DNA of 64,000 bases from CAZBEL01 sp964628055 (GCA_964628055.1 CAZVNL010000009.1:6694-70693), one strand, 5' to 3'; positions 54,427-63,940 are shown, counted from the first letter of the stretch. Made by a program: numbers and translations. The notes: generated by a model from the letters alone, not told the origin.

Positions 54427-55232
54427 GTTGTCCTCACAGATGGAAAAGAGCTTTCCAATTGTTTAAAACCGTTCCACAGTAATCCCAGGGCCAACGCCAG
54501 GAAGAGCGGGGAAACGTGTCCCTTCCAGATATACAGAGGATTGATGATATCGCCGTAATTGTTGAATACCAGGGCTAGACCGTTGTTGAGGCCGTGTAGG
54601 ATCAGGCTCCCTAAAATAGACCCTGTGCGCCAGGCCAGGTAACCGAGGATCACTCCCAGGAGGTAAATTTGAATTACCCAGTAGGGATTCAGGTGGATGG
54701 CGGCGAAGAGCAAGCTGGTGATCAGGACAGCCCGGGTGACGTCCTTCCAATGTTCTTCTAAGAAGGTTTGTAAAAACCCCCGGAAGAGGAGTTCTTCCCC
54801 TAAGGGAGCCAATAGGGCCACGCCCAGTACGATAATTGCGGCTCGCTCCCAGGTATCGAAGGTAAGCACCTCGTTGGAGTCAGTGAGATATTCTGGTGCC
54901 GGGAAAAGCCAGGCGGCTAAACGATCGAGTTCATCGGCTAAGATAATTACCCCTATGGCGATCAGTACCACCGTTGTTGCCGTGCGCCAGGAGATGGGGT
55001 GAAAACGCAGTCGGTGACGAAGGGGTTCTTTCTTGAAAGTGAGATACAATAGCACCGGGATAACCATGAGCCCCTGGCCGGCAAACAGGGCGAAATAATT
55101 AAAAAAGCGTTGGTCGTACTGGGGGTAATACTTAGAACCGACGGTGGTAATCAACCAACCGATCCCCATGGCCATCAGGACTGAGGCAATGACGATGGAA
55201 AAAGCAATCCTGGTAGTGATTATCTTGTTCAT
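54423..55232 (-). CDS. CPBP-family intramembrane metalloprotease
   Basis: Membrane protease of the CAAX/bacteriocin-processing (Abi) family, 269 residues with about eight helices. The three motifs are present: EELLFRGFLQTF (EExxxR), FAAIHLNPYWV (FxxxH) and LHGLNNGLA (HxxxN). Substrates are unknown. It is the gene immediately before mgtE, with a 4-base overlap. Confidence 0.9.
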   Translation of the reverse strand: MNKIITTRIAFSIVIASVLMAMGIGWLITTVGSKYYPQYDQRFFNYFALFAGQGLMVIPVLLYLTFKKEPLRHRLRFHPISWRTATTVVLIAIGVIILADELDRLAAWLFPAPEYLTDSNEVLTFDTWERAAIIVLGVALLAPLGEELLFRGFLQTFLEEHWKDVTRAVLITSLLFAAIHLNPYWVIQIYLLGVILGYLAWRTGSILGSLILHGLNNGLALVFNNYGDIINPLYIWKGHVSPLFLALALGLLWNGFKQLESSFPSVRTT

Positions 55233-55357
55233 GATAGGGGGATCCTTCGGACGGGTCTGGTTCTTTACACTCCATTTCCATCTAAATTACGGAAGGTCAT
55301 GTGATAAAGAAAAGGAACAAGTCAGGCGGCTTGGCAGCGGGAATTGGTGGGGCTGAA

Positions 55358-56116
55358 CTACTGCTGGGTGAGGTAATGGAGAATGATGCCTCCCGCCACC
55401 GCCACGTTCAGCGATTCCCCACCCCCTTTGCGCGGAATGGCGATAAGCCGTTGGCAGAGCGAGCGGTTGGACGCGGTAATTCCCCGGGCTTCGTTGCCCA
55501 AAACCAGCACCCAAGGGGCCGAGGACAGTGAGTTGCTATCCAGGGCCTGTCCTTGGTGGTGCGCTCCTATGATAGTGTGGGTTGGGGTGTGGAAAGTGTG
55601 TAGCGCAACATCACAATAGATCGTAAAGTGGAAATGGGCCCCCATACCGCCCCGGACCACCTTGGGATTGTAGGGATCGGCGCAATTGGGAGCGAGAGCA
55701 ATATGATGGAGACCAAACCAATCGGCAGTCCGCAGGAGGGTTCCTAAGTTGCCGGGGTCCTGGATGCGATCTAAATAGAGCCAGTTGAACGGTTCCTTTG
55801 GCTCTGGAAATGTAGGATGGGGTAAATTACAAACACCGAGTATACCTGGTGGCGTCACCGTGGGTGTGATCTTGTTCATGGTTGGTTCGTCAAGAATATG
55901 AACGGTGACCTTGCTTTTTTCCAGGAGTCGAAGCAACCTTGAGTGAGCAGCTTGGATTTGGAATTCAGTTGTTAAGTAGACTGCCTGGAAGGGCGCCTGG
56001 GCCTCCAGGGCGGCGGTCACCAGACGTTCCCCTTCAAGGAGAAACTGACGGTATTTTTGTCTGTATTTCTTATACACCAGGGACCGGATTCGTTTTATCT
56101 GGGCTTTGCTTATCAT
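55358..56116 (-). CDS. SpoU/TrmH-family RNA 2'-O-methyltransferase
   Basis: SAM-dependent RNA methyltransferase with a knotted fold, 252 residues. A substrate-binding domain (about 1-95) is followed by the SPOUT core: YLDRIQDPGNLGTLLRTADW (motif 1), VLVLGNEARGI (motif 2) and IPRKGGGESLNVAVAGGIIL (motif 3). It is probably an rRNA methyltransferase, such as an RlmB or TsnR relative. Downstream of the amidohydrolase gene by 18 bases. Confidence 0.9.
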   Translation of the reverse strand: MISKAQIKRIRSLVYKKYRQKYRQFLLEGERLVTAALEAQAPFQAVYLTTEFQIQAAHSRLLRLLEKSKVTVHILDEPTMNKITPTVTPPGILGVCNLPHPTFPEPKEPFNWLYLDRIQDPGNLGTLLRTADWFGLHHIALAPNCADPYNPKVVRGGMGAHFHFTIYCDVALHTFHTPTHTIIGAHHQGQALDSNSLSSAPWVLVLGNEARGITASNRSLCQRLIAIPRKGGGESLNVAVAGGIILHYLTQQ

Positions 56117-56134
56117 GGTAGCGGGACCTACAAG

Positions 56135-57745
56135 TTACCGGTTGGAATAAACCACAACACCATTAACGATGGTAAACGTTACGTCGGTGCTAAGAATTTT
56201 CTCAGGGGTCACCGTGAGGAGGTCTTTGTTTGTCACGGTGAAGTCCGCGTAGTACCTCGGTGCGATTTTCCCTTTATGTTTTTCTTCGAAGGAAGTGTAA
56301 GCGGGCCATTCCGTGAAGGATTGAATAGCGGTGGTAATTGTCAGGCGTTCTTCCGGTCTCCAGCCGCCCGGGGGCCATCCTTTTTGGTCCTGGCGGGTGA
56401 TGGCCGCGTAGAGTCCGGCCAGGGGATCGGGAGATTCCACCGGGGCGTCGGAACCGTTGGGGATTATAGCCCCCGAGTTGATCAAGGATTGCCACGGGTA
56501 GGCTTCTATCAAGCGTTCGGGGCCCAAACGTTCGTCGACCCAGTACATGTCAGAAGTACAGTGGGTAGCCTGCATGGCAGGAATCACATTTAAGGCTGCG
56601 AAGCGAGGGATGTCAGTGGGATGAATGATCTGGGCGTGTTCGATACGATTGCGCTGGGAGCGGAGCCCGTTGGTTTCGTAAATGTCCAGGGCCATGCGAT
56701 TGGCCCGGTCTCCGATGCAGTGAATGGCTACCTGAAACCCGGCCTGGTTATAGTTTTTGACTTTCTGCGCCACTACCGCGGAGTCTGTTAAAATTAATCC
56801 CCGGTTACCAGGATCATCGCTGTACGGTTGGAACAAGGACGCACCCCGGCTCCCCAGGGCTCCGTCTAAGTAAAGTTTTACGGCCCTGATGATTAAATAG
56901 GGGTTAGTCGTGTCGGGACCAGAAACCAAGTAAGGGTCGGTATTTTGTGGTGTGTCTGAAAGCATTGCGTAGATCCGGACTGTTAACTGTCCCTCCGCCA
57001 AAAGGTCTTTGAGTGTTTTAATGGTTTCCAGGGCCATTCCGGCGTCGTGGATTGTGGTGAGACCCAGGGAGTTTAACAGGTGTATGGCTTTCAAGATCTG
57101 CCGCTTTCGTTCCTTCGCCTTGGGCGGGGGGAGTTTCTTCTCGATCAGGTCCACGGCGTTATCGATGAGGATACCCGTCGGTTCTCCCTGTTCATTACGC
57201 ACTATTTTCCCACCCGGTGGGTCGGGTGTGTGGCTATCAATGCCCGCCAATTCCAGTAGCCGGGAGTTGACCCAGGCCGCATGGCCATCGATCCGCCGCA
57301 GGTAAACGGGGTTTTGGGGAGCCACACCATCTAACAGTTCCTTGGTAGAGAAGTGGGTATCCAGCCAGTCGTTTTGATCCCAGCCACGACCGGTGATCCA
57401 CTCCCCGGGTTGCGTTTCGGGGAGTTTATCCTGGACCTTTTTGACGACTTCCTGGGCGCTGTTGGTCCCCACCAGGTCGAGCGTCTCCAAGGCTTGACCC
57501 AAACCTAACAGGTGCATGTGGCTATCGGTAAACCCGGGATAAACGTAGCCACCCTGGAGGTCAATCACCTCATCGGCGGTGAAGTCAGCTGCTTTTCCTA
57601 CGGAGATAATTTTTCCTTCGGCACAGAGGATGGCATCAACCCCGGGGTGTTGGTAGATGTGGGCGTTGGTGAAGAGCGTGGTTTGGGCTGGAATGAACGT
57701 TCCCTGCATTAATAAAAGGAGTAGGGATTGAATCGTGGCTCGCAT
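56135..57745 (-). CDS. Exported amidohydrolase, YtcJ/Amidohydro_3 type
   Basis: Metal-dependent hydrolase of the amidohydrolase superfamily. The preferred start at 57745 (MRATIQSLLLLL) gives 536 residues with a signal peptide ending near PAQ. The metal and substrate motifs are YPGFTDSHMHLLGLGQAL, TGRGWDQNDW, FQVAIHCIGDRA, RIEHAQIIHP and PNGSDAPVESPDPLAGLYAA. The substrate cannot be inferred. It heads the long minus-strand run and diverges from proS. Confidence 0.87.
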   Translation of the reverse strand: MRATIQSLLLLLMQGTFIPAQTTLFTNAHIYQHPGVDAILCAEGKIISVGKAADFTADEVIDLQGGYVYPGFTDSHMHLLGLGQALETLDLVGTNSAQEVVKKVQDKLPETQPGEWITGRGWDQNDWLDTHFSTKELLDGVAPQNPVYLRRIDGHAAWVNSRLLELAGIDSHTPDPPGGKIVRNEQGEPTGILIDNAVDLIEKKLPPPKAKERKRQILKAIHLLNSLGLTTIHDAGMALETIKTLKDLLAEGQLTVRIYAMLSDTPQNTDPYLVSGPDTTNPYLIIRAVKLYLDGALGSRGASLFQPYSDDPGNRGLILTDSAVVAQKVKNYNQAGFQVAIHCIGDRANRMALDIYETNGLRSQRNRIEHAQIIHPTDIPRFAALNVIPAMQATHCTSDMYWVDERLGPERLIEAYPWQSLINSGAIIPNGSDAPVESPDPLAGLYAAITRQDQKGWPPGGWRPEERLTITTAIQSFTEWPAYTSFEEKHKGKIAPRYYADFTVTNKDLLTVTPEKILSTDVTFTIVNGVVVYSNR

Positions 57746-57948
57746 CAATTTTGTCGTACAATTTATTGCCAATTTGAGGAGGATGCAGTAGACTTTCCTG
57801 TTGGATGCCCCGCTGAACCCCGCTAACTTTCACGTCGCTTATTAACTTTGAGCTTTTTCAAAAAACCGTCGAAATCTCGGAAAGAGTATGCAAGCGGGTT
57901 AACCGTTGTGACACAAAACCTAAAACAGAATCAGGAATAGACAAGAAG

Positions 57949-59418
57949 ATGGCAAAAGGCGTTACTCCGCGGAGTCAGGATTATGCGGCTTGGTACACCG
58001 ATGTGGTGACCAAAGCTGAGTTGGCTGATTATGGACCGGTGAAGGGAACCATGGTCATAAAACCCTACGGGTTCGCCCTGTGGGAGCATATTAAATCGGC
58101 TCTGGATGATATGTTACAAGCCACCGGTCATGAAAATGCTTATTTCCCCCTCTTGATTCCCAAGTCCTTCCTGGCGCGGGAGGCCGAACACGTAGAGGGC
58201 TTTGCCAAGGAGTGTGCCGTGGTGACTCACACCCGCCTCATGGCCGACGGCCAGGGAGGGCTGATCGTCGATCCGGCCTCCAAGTTGGAAGAAGAAGCCA
58301 TCATTCGTCCCACCTCCGAGACCGTCATCTGGTTCATGTACAAAAAGTGGATCCAGTCCTATCGGGACCTTCCTCTATTGATCAACCAGTGGGCTAATGT
58401 AGTGCGTTGGGAAATGCGCACCCGGCTCTTTTTGCGCACCACCGAATTTCTCTGGCAGGAGGGTCACACGGCCCACGCCACGGCTGAAGAGGCCGAAGAA
58501 GAAACCCTGCGGATTTTGGAGATTTACCAGCGGTTGGCCCAAGAACACCTGGCATTACCGGTAATCACCGGGTTGAAGACGGAAACGGAAAAGTTCGCCG
58601 GGGCAGTACGCACCTATGCCATCGAAGCCATGATGGGTGACCGACGGGCCCTCCAGGCGGGCACCTCCCATAATCTGGGGCAGAATTTCGCCAAGGCGTT
58701 TGGGGTAACCTACCAGGCCCGGGATAACCGGGAAGAATTCGTTTACGCCACGAGTTGGGGAGTAAGTACCCGGTTAGTGGGCGCCGTAATCATGGCCCAC
58801 GGTGATGATAAAGGTCTCCGCCTGCCACCCCGTATTGCTCCGGTACAGGTGGTAACTGTGCCCATCTTCAGGGATGACCAAGGACGTGAGCAGGTGCGGG
58901 AATACCTCGCGCCCCTCCTTAAGGAGCTCGCAGAAAAGGGTATCCGCGTGCATACTGACTGGCGGGAGGAAAGCCCGGGATTCAAGTTTAATGATTGGGA
59001 ACAAAAAGGCGTCCCCCTACGATTGGAAATCGGTCCCCGGGATGTGACCGGACAGCAAGGCATGTTGGTACGCCGGGATACGGGCGAGAAACAGACCTAT
59101 CCCAAGGACGCATTGCAGGCCCAGATTCCCGCCCTGCTGGAAGCGGTTCAACAGAGTTATTTTGATCAAGCTTTGCAATTCCGTAAGGAGCACACCTACT
59201 CCGTGGATTCTTACGACGAATTCCGGGAGATCATGGGAGCGACCCGGGGGTTCGTTTGTTGTGGTTGGGACGGTGATCCGGAAACGGAGGCGGCCATCAA
59301 GGCCGACACCAGGGCGACGATTCGGACGGTTCCCAGGGAACAAAATACCAATGGGCTCCGGTGTATCTATACTGGGAAACCGGCCCGGTATGAGGTTATC
59401 TTCGCCAAAGCCTACTAA
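57949..59418 (+). CDS. proS: Prolyl-tRNA synthetase, archaeal/eukaryote-like type
   Basis: Charges tRNA-Pro. The 489-residue form lacks the bacterial editing insertion and matches the short ProRS-3 group. Motif 1 region: DYGPVKGTMVIKPYGFALWE; motif 2: RWEMRTRLFLRTTEFLWQEG; motif 3 context: SWGVSTRLVGAVIMAHGDDKG. An anticodon-binding domain follows (about 285-385), then the C-terminal ProRS domain with FVCCGWDGD and RCIYTGKPARYEVIFAKAY, where a few cysteines remain of the zinc site. Such synthetases are scattered in bacteria. Confidence 0.95.
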   Translation: MAKGVTPRSQDYAAWYTDVVTKAELADYGPVKGTMVIKPYGFALWEHIKSALDDMLQATGHENAYFPLLIPKSFLAREAEHVEGFAKECAVVTHTRLMADGQGGLIVDPASKLEEEAIIRPTSETVIWFMYKKWIQSYRDLPLLINQWANVVRWEMRTRLFLRTTEFLWQEGHTAHATAEEAEEETLRILEIYQRLAQEHLALPVITGLKTETEKFAGAVRTYAIEAMMGDRRALQAGTSHNLGQNFAKAFGVTYQARDNREEFVYATSWGVSTRLVGAVIMAHGDDKGLRLPPRIAPVQVVTVPIFRDDQGREQVREYLAPLLKELAEKGIRVHTDWREESPGFKFNDWEQKGVPLRLEIGPRDVTGQQGMLVRRDTGEKQTYPKDALQAQIPALLEAVQQSYFDQALQFRKEHTYSVDSYDEFREIMGATRGFVCCGWDGDPETEAAIKADTRATIRTVPREQNTNGLRCIYTGKPARYEVIFAKAY

Positions 59419-59470
59419 CGGTTTGCTGAAGCTACAGGCGGAGGGGGTCCCCTAACAGGTTGTTATTGAC

Positions 59471-60175
59471 ATGATTGTTCATTCACCAGCGGTAGTACTG
59501 AAACGGGTTCCTTTCGGCGAGAGCAGTCTGGTGGTGCGCTGCTTTACCCAGGAAAAGGGGAAACTCGGCCTCCTGGTGAAAGGCGCTAGGCGTAAAAAGA
59601 ATCCGCTGGTGGCCTACTTCCAACCAGCTAACTATCTGGATTTGGTTTTTTACTACAAACCTACCCGCGATCTTCAGACCGTGTCCAAGGTGAATTTCAA
59701 CCGTCAGTGGACCCAGACCCACAACGATTTGAAAAGAATCACCTATATGTTGGCGGTGATTGAACTCACGGATAAAACACTTGCTCAAGAAGACACTCAC
59801 ACCGATTTGTTCCAAGAGTTGGTTCAGGTCCTAACGGTCATGGATGCCCAGTGGGAGCGGTTAAATTTGATTTTTTGGTATTACGAGTTAAGTCTGTTAA
59901 CCTTGCTGGGCTACAAGCCCGATTTTAAAAAGCGTGACTTCCCCGGCCTGATGTTTCCCAATCCTGAACAGGGACCTCATAGTGGTGAAATATTGGAGAC
60001 TTTACTAAAAGGGAGTTTGCAGGAGCCTGAATTTTTACAGACCTTGCAATCGTTGCGTATCACGCCCCGGGATAGAAAAATCGTTAGTGATTATATCAAT
60101 ACGCACTTGCAGTATCATTTTGAGGGCCTGGGAGAGCTCAAATCGCTGAAGGTTTTACGAGAGGTATTGACCTAA
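59471..60175 (+). CDS. recO: DNA repair protein RecO
   Basis: Mediator that loads RecA at single-strand gaps with RecF and RecR. The 234-residue protein has the N-terminal OB fold (about 5-80): AVVLKRVPFGESSLVVRCF, EKGKLGLLVKGARRKKNPL and a following FQPANYLDLVFYYK. The C-terminal helical part contains no CxxC...CxxC zinc motif, which is lost in some lineages. ATG 59471 lies 52 bases after proS. The next gene starts directly at the stop. Confidence 0.85.
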   Translation: MIVHSPAVVLKRVPFGESSLVVRCFTQEKGKLGLLVKGARRKKNPLVAYFQPANYLDLVFYYKPTRDLQTVSKVNFNRQWTQTHNDLKRITYMLAVIELTDKTLAQEDTHTDLFQELVQVLTVMDAQWERLNLIFWYYELSLLTLLGYKPDFKKRDFPGLMFPNPEQGPHSGEILETLLKGSLQEPEFLQTLQSLRITPRDRKIVSDYINTHLQYHFEGLGELKSLKVLREVLT

Positions 60176-61039
60176 GTGGCGACTATCTATCGGGGGGTCC
60201 TAACTCAGGAGGGGAAGGCGGCTTTTGTGTTGGGGTCCCACGGGGAGACTTTCTTTAAAAATGACCACATTTGGTCAGGCTACCTGAAACACTGGCTCAA
60301 CCAGAAGGTTTGTGGGCGCTATTTGCCTCAGAAGGAGTACGCGACGGGGAAACCAATTGTGCTTTTATGGCCTGATGTGCCGGCGTCCACGGTGCCTTAT
60401 ATGGAACTTTATTACAACGAGCGGTTAGTAAAGTATTGGGCTTCCTCCTTTGGGCATAACGCCATCAACGTGGCAGGGCGGATTTATAATTTTTCCCATC
60501 TGCTGAACGAGAACGAGGTCCTGACCCCTGAAGAGTACTTCTACCGGCCGGCATTGGGTGAATTTGCCCCCTCGCCAGAAAACGGGAGATTCGAGATTTT
60601 AGCTAATGGGCAGGCCTATTACGACAAATTCGGGCGCAATTTCATGCGCTCCATCCATGTGCTTCGCGTGGAAGGTATTGACGTGCAGCGACTGGGTAAT
60701 ATTTTTCAATATGAACTGGACCGGATTTGTGCAGCACCGGTGAAGCCCCATAAGCCGGAGAAGTACAGTGAGTTTAATTTTTTCAACCGCAATTGTACCA
60801 CGATTATTCGGGACGGGCTGGTGCGGTACGGTTTTTCGGGAATTAAAGGCGTCCTGCCACGCGACTTTTTTGTGAGCGCCTCCTTGATACTATTCGCCCT
60901 TCAACAGGAACAACCGATTAAAGTACGGCTCTTCATCAGGCCCCAGTTGAAAGTTCCCGAGGCCCCTTATAGTCGAGTTACACCCTTGTTTAATCCTCTG
61001 AATTGCTTCAAATTCCGCCAGTTACCGAAAATGGCCTAA
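60176..61039 (+). CDS. Permuted papain-like (NlpC/P60-LRAT-type) protein, putative
   Basis: A 287-residue protein without signal peptide, starting GTG directly at the recO stop. The segment SFGHNAINVAGRIYNFSH (H94) and the later FNFFNRNCTTIIRDGL (C207) match the order His then Cys of circularly permuted papain-like proteins (DUF4105, YiiX, LRAT). In those families the histidine precedes and the cysteine sits in an N-C motif. A 40-residue C-terminal extension is Pro-rich. I cannot name a substrate; peptide or lipid ester is possible. Confidence 0.6.
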   Translation: MATIYRGVLTQEGKAAFVLGSHGETFFKNDHIWSGYLKHWLNQKVCGRYLPQKEYATGKPIVLLWPDVPASTVPYMELYYNERLVKYWASSFGHNAINVAGRIYNFSHLLNENEVLTPEEYFYRPALGEFAPSPENGRFEILANGQAYYDKFGRNFMRSIHVLRVEGIDVQRLGNIFQYELDRICAAPVKPHKPEKYSEFNFFNRNCTTIIRDGLVRYGFSGIKGVLPRDFFVSASLILFALQQEQPIKVRLFIRPQLKVPEAPYSRVTPLFNPLNCFKFRQLPKMA

Positions 61040-61041
61040 TC

Positions 61042-61866
61042 ATGCGTTATCAATTACAGTCCGACAAGGGGGGACTCACGTTCCGCCCAAAACTGTTTAC
61101 CGAAGCTATCAAAATACTGATCGGTGTAAATACAGGCGTTTTTTTTCTCCAGTATATCACCCGTGGAGAGTTGGACCTGACGCGTATTTTTGGTCTTTCA
61201 CCGGATACAATCTGGCCCTTGATCTGGCAACCCGTAACCTACATGTTTGTTCACGGAGGTTTTTTCCACATTCTCATAAATATGTTCGTGCTATGGATGT
61301 TTGGTTCCGAGATGGAATCCATCTGGGGGCAGAAGGCCTTTCTAAAATATTATTTCCTCACGGGTGTGGGCTCTGGGTTGGTCTGGTTGCTCTTCAATCT
61401 GGGGAATCCTAATACCGTGCTTATTGGCGCCAGCGGGGCCGTATACGGGATTCTTTTGGCCTACGGCATGATGTTCCCCAATCGTTTGGTTTACCTCTAT
61501 TTTATAGTACCCATAAAAGTGAAATGGTTTGTCATCTTTTTGGGAGTGGTCGCCTTTTTCTCGTCCCTGGGAAGTGGTTCGAATATCAGCCACATTACCC
61601 ACCTTTCGGGGATGGTGATCGGGTACATTTATCTCAAGTATTACTGGCGGTGGAAGGATGTACGCTTCAGCATTCACAAACAGGTGGAGGAGATCAAGAG
61701 CGTCTACAAAGACCGTAAACTCAGTCAAAGGAGGAAGTTGGAACAGGAAGTGGATCAGCTTTTGGATAAAATTAACGAAGTGGGCTACGATGGGTTGACG
61801 GAGGCGGAAAAGGATCGTTTATATCAAGCCAGTGAACGCCTTTCCCGTTACCGGAAAAAGGATTAA
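61042..61866 (+). CDS. Rhomboid-family intramembrane serine protease
   Basis: Six-helix membrane protease of 274 residues from ATG 61042. The catalytic pair is visible: Ser131 in LIGASGAVYG and His187 in HITHLSGMVIGYIY. A typical opening with VTYMFVHGGFFHILINM (helix 2, oxyanion histidine) is present. The cytosolic C-terminal tail (about 205-274) is charged and helical with DQLLDKINEVGYDGLTEAEK, a domain often attached to rhomboids of the FCB group. It begins 2 bases after the papain-like gene. Confidence 0.9.
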   Translation: MRYQLQSDKGGLTFRPKLFTEAIKILIGVNTGVFFLQYITRGELDLTRIFGLSPDTIWPLIWQPVTYMFVHGGFFHILINMFVLWMFGSEMESIWGQKAFLKYYFLTGVGSGLVWLLFNLGNPNTVLIGASGAVYGILLAYGMMFPNRLVYLYFIVPIKVKWFVIFLGVVAFFSSLGSGSNISHITHLSGMVIGYIYLKYYWRWKDVRFSIHKQVEEIKSVYKDRKLSQRRKLEQEVDQLLDKINEVGYDGLTEAEKDRLYQASERLSRYRKKD

Positions 61867-63755
61867 CGCAGCAGTAGCACTTTTTGATCCAGTCGGAAGT
61901 TTCCGGCGACGAGGCAGATGATATAGAGACCGCTGGCGACGCTTGGTCCCTGTTCCGAGTTTCCGTCCCAGGTGATGGAATAGCTCCCCGCTGGAAAGTG
62001 ACCGTTGATTAGTCGGGCCACCTCGTGGCCGGTCAGGTCGTAAACTTTAATGGTAATCGTTCTGGGCTCACCGACGCTTATTTTTATTTCGGTGGTGGCA
62101 TTGAAGGGGTTGGGGTGCGCCGTTTCCCAGGAGAGGCTGGGGTAAGCTACCGTTACTTGCCGGAGGTCCGTAAAGGTTTCCACTCCGTCATAGGATACGT
62201 GGCTGAGGCGATAGTCGTAGGTCTGACCCAAGCTTACCATTCGATCGATGAATTGATAGTGGGTGGACTGGGTTGTGGACCCCTGCCCCCGTAAACGCGC
62301 ATCCCTGCGGAAATCCACGAGACGGTCTAATCCTTTACCGGCTAAACCACGGTATAAGACAAAACCTAAATTGTTTATCTCTGAGGCGGTTGTCCAGGTT
62401 AATACAACGATTCCGTCTTTACTCTCCACGGACCAGGAAGAAAGTTCTACGGGTAGGGAGGAATCAGTGGTCTTACTCTCGACGATGTAGATTTCGTTTC
62501 CAGTACCATTAGTTCTCCCGATGGCAATATCCGCCTTCGTATCTCCATCCAAAAGCGTACTGCCATCCTTATTGGGTGAGTAAACTATGGCCGTTGCTGT
62601 TTCACCAGTGCCCAGAGAATCAATCAGGTCATTTTCGCTGGGAAAGTCGCTCGAAGCATTAAAGTCCCCTGCAGCAGTACCATTCCACTCCCGATATCTA
62701 ACAGTGTCAGCGTTTGTGGTGTAATAGAGTTCCCACTTATCGTCATTGTCGTAATCACCAGCTGTAATTGACAGTCTATCATCAATAAAAACGTTGTTAA
62801 TGATCGCCGTAGCATTTACACCATCGTTCGCATCAGAAGAGTAATGATCCGTACTAGTGGATTCAAAAATAAAAAGGGCATCGTCTTCGTCATTACACAG
62901 AATAATTTCCGGGTTGCCGGATTGATCGAGATTAGCGATGATGACTCTACCGTCGGAATTGACATTAGCGGCAATATTTTTATCAACGGTCTCCTCCTGC
63001 ACAGTGGTCCCACTGAGGCTGATAACATTCAGGGCGCCTCTTTCTTCGCAGATGGCTATTTCTTTGGTCCCATCACCATCTAAATCGGCTGGTCCCGCCA
63101 TATCCACAATACCTTGACCAATATCATTGTTGCTGACAGCTTGTTTTGTCCAATTGTTATCACTACTACTTTCGAAAAATTCAATGCTTTCCGTGTTGTT
63201 AGTATTGCCCACGATGATCTCGGGATTTATATTGGTTGTTAACAAGTTAGCAATGATAATTCCTCTGGGATCGGCAAGGGTTGTGAAGGAGAAAGTAGGT
63301 GTTTCGTCGGGGTTAGAGTTATCGGCAATGGGAGCCGAACCATCTACTTCGAAGATAAACACAGAGTCCTTGGTAGCACCGGCAGAAATACCCACTATAA
63401 TCTCCTGTTTCCCATCTCCATCAGTATCTCCTACATTTAACCCACAGCGTTTTGACATTCGTCCATGTAAGTCCGTTCGCCAAACCACGGTGTAAGTGTT
63501 ATTAGTTCCAGTGGCTTCCAAAATGACCATTTCCGAATTACTGGAGGCAGGGGCGTCGACAAAGATTATCTCGCCATTTGAATCATTATCCAAATCTGAA
63601 CCAGCGTAAATTGCTAATATATGGGATTGATTGCCCACGTTTCCCTCACCAGAAGTGTTTATCGTTGCTAAGGTAAAACCGTAACCAGCAGTCTGGGCGA
63701 GACTGATGTTGCAGATAAGGCCAATTAGTACTATAGGAGTTATTTTAGTACACAT
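61863..63755 (-). CDS. Secreted FG-GAP repeat protein with C-terminal sorting module
   Basis: Exported protein of 630 residues. After the signal peptide (VLIGLICNISLAQTAG) come about seven VCBS/FG-GAP-type calcium loops (DLDNDSNGEIIF, DTDGDGKQEIIV, DLDGDGTKEIAI, DYDNDDKWELYY), suggesting a beta-propeller. A fibronectin-like unit (VVLTWTTASEINNLGFVLYR) precedes the sorting module AHPNPFNATTEIKI, SITWDGNSEQG and the end DQKVLLLR. The first two thirds of the gene are clearly AT-richer than the neighbours, which hints at later acquisition. It overlaps the rhomboid 3' end by 4 bases in convergent orientation. Confidence 0.83.
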   Translation of the reverse strand: MCTKITPIVLIGLICNISLAQTAGYGFTLATINTSGEGNVGNQSHILAIYAGSDLDNDSNGEIIFVDAPASSNSEMVILEATGTNNTYTVVWRTDLHGRMSKRCGLNVGDTDGDGKQEIIVGISAGATKDSVFIFEVDGSAPIADNSNPDETPTFSFTTLADPRGIIIANLLTTNINPEIIVGNTNNTESIEFFESSSDNNWTKQAVSNNDIGQGIVDMAGPADLDGDGTKEIAICEERGALNVISLSGTTVQEETVDKNIAANVNSDGRVIIANLDQSGNPEIILCNDEDDALFIFESTSTDHYSSDANDGVNATAIINNVFIDDRLSITAGDYDNDDKWELYYTTNADTVRYREWNGTAAGDFNASSDFPSENDLIDSLGTGETATAIVYSPNKDGSTLLDGDTKADIAIGRTNGTGNEIYIVESKTTDSSLPVELSSWSVESKDGIVVLTWTTASEINNLGFVLYRGLAGKGLDRLVDFRRDARLRGQGSTTQSTHYQFIDRMVSLGQTYDYRLSHVSYDGVETFTDLRQVTVAYPSLSWETAHPNPFNATTEIKISVGEPRTITIKVYDLTGHEVARLINGHFPAGSYSITWDGNSEQGPSVASGLYIICLVAGNFRLDQKVLLLR

Positions 63756-63912
63756 ACATATCTCATCCCTTTTTACTCTACTAAATTTCCCAAATAGACG
63801 TTCAAATCGCCTTTAAAGATTAAGCTATAAGTCAAAAAGTTTCAAGATCGAATAAATTGGATATCATTACATAATTGTGATAGTATCATCACAAGAGATC
63901 GAAATGTTACCT

Positions 63913-63940
63913 AAAACTATAAAGGGGACTTTATAGTTTT
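63913..63940. terminator. Perfect 12-bp palindromic hairpin with GGGA tetraloop
   Basis: AAAACTATAAAG (63913-63924) pairs with CTTTATAGTTTT (63929-63940) around GGGA, a GNRA-type tetraloop. A- and T-runs at the ends would let it act on either strand. It probably ends a transcript entering from beyond the right edge on the minus strand, or insulates the sorted gene's promoter. The rest of 63756-64000 is AT-rich, with no gene seen. Confidence 0.6.
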
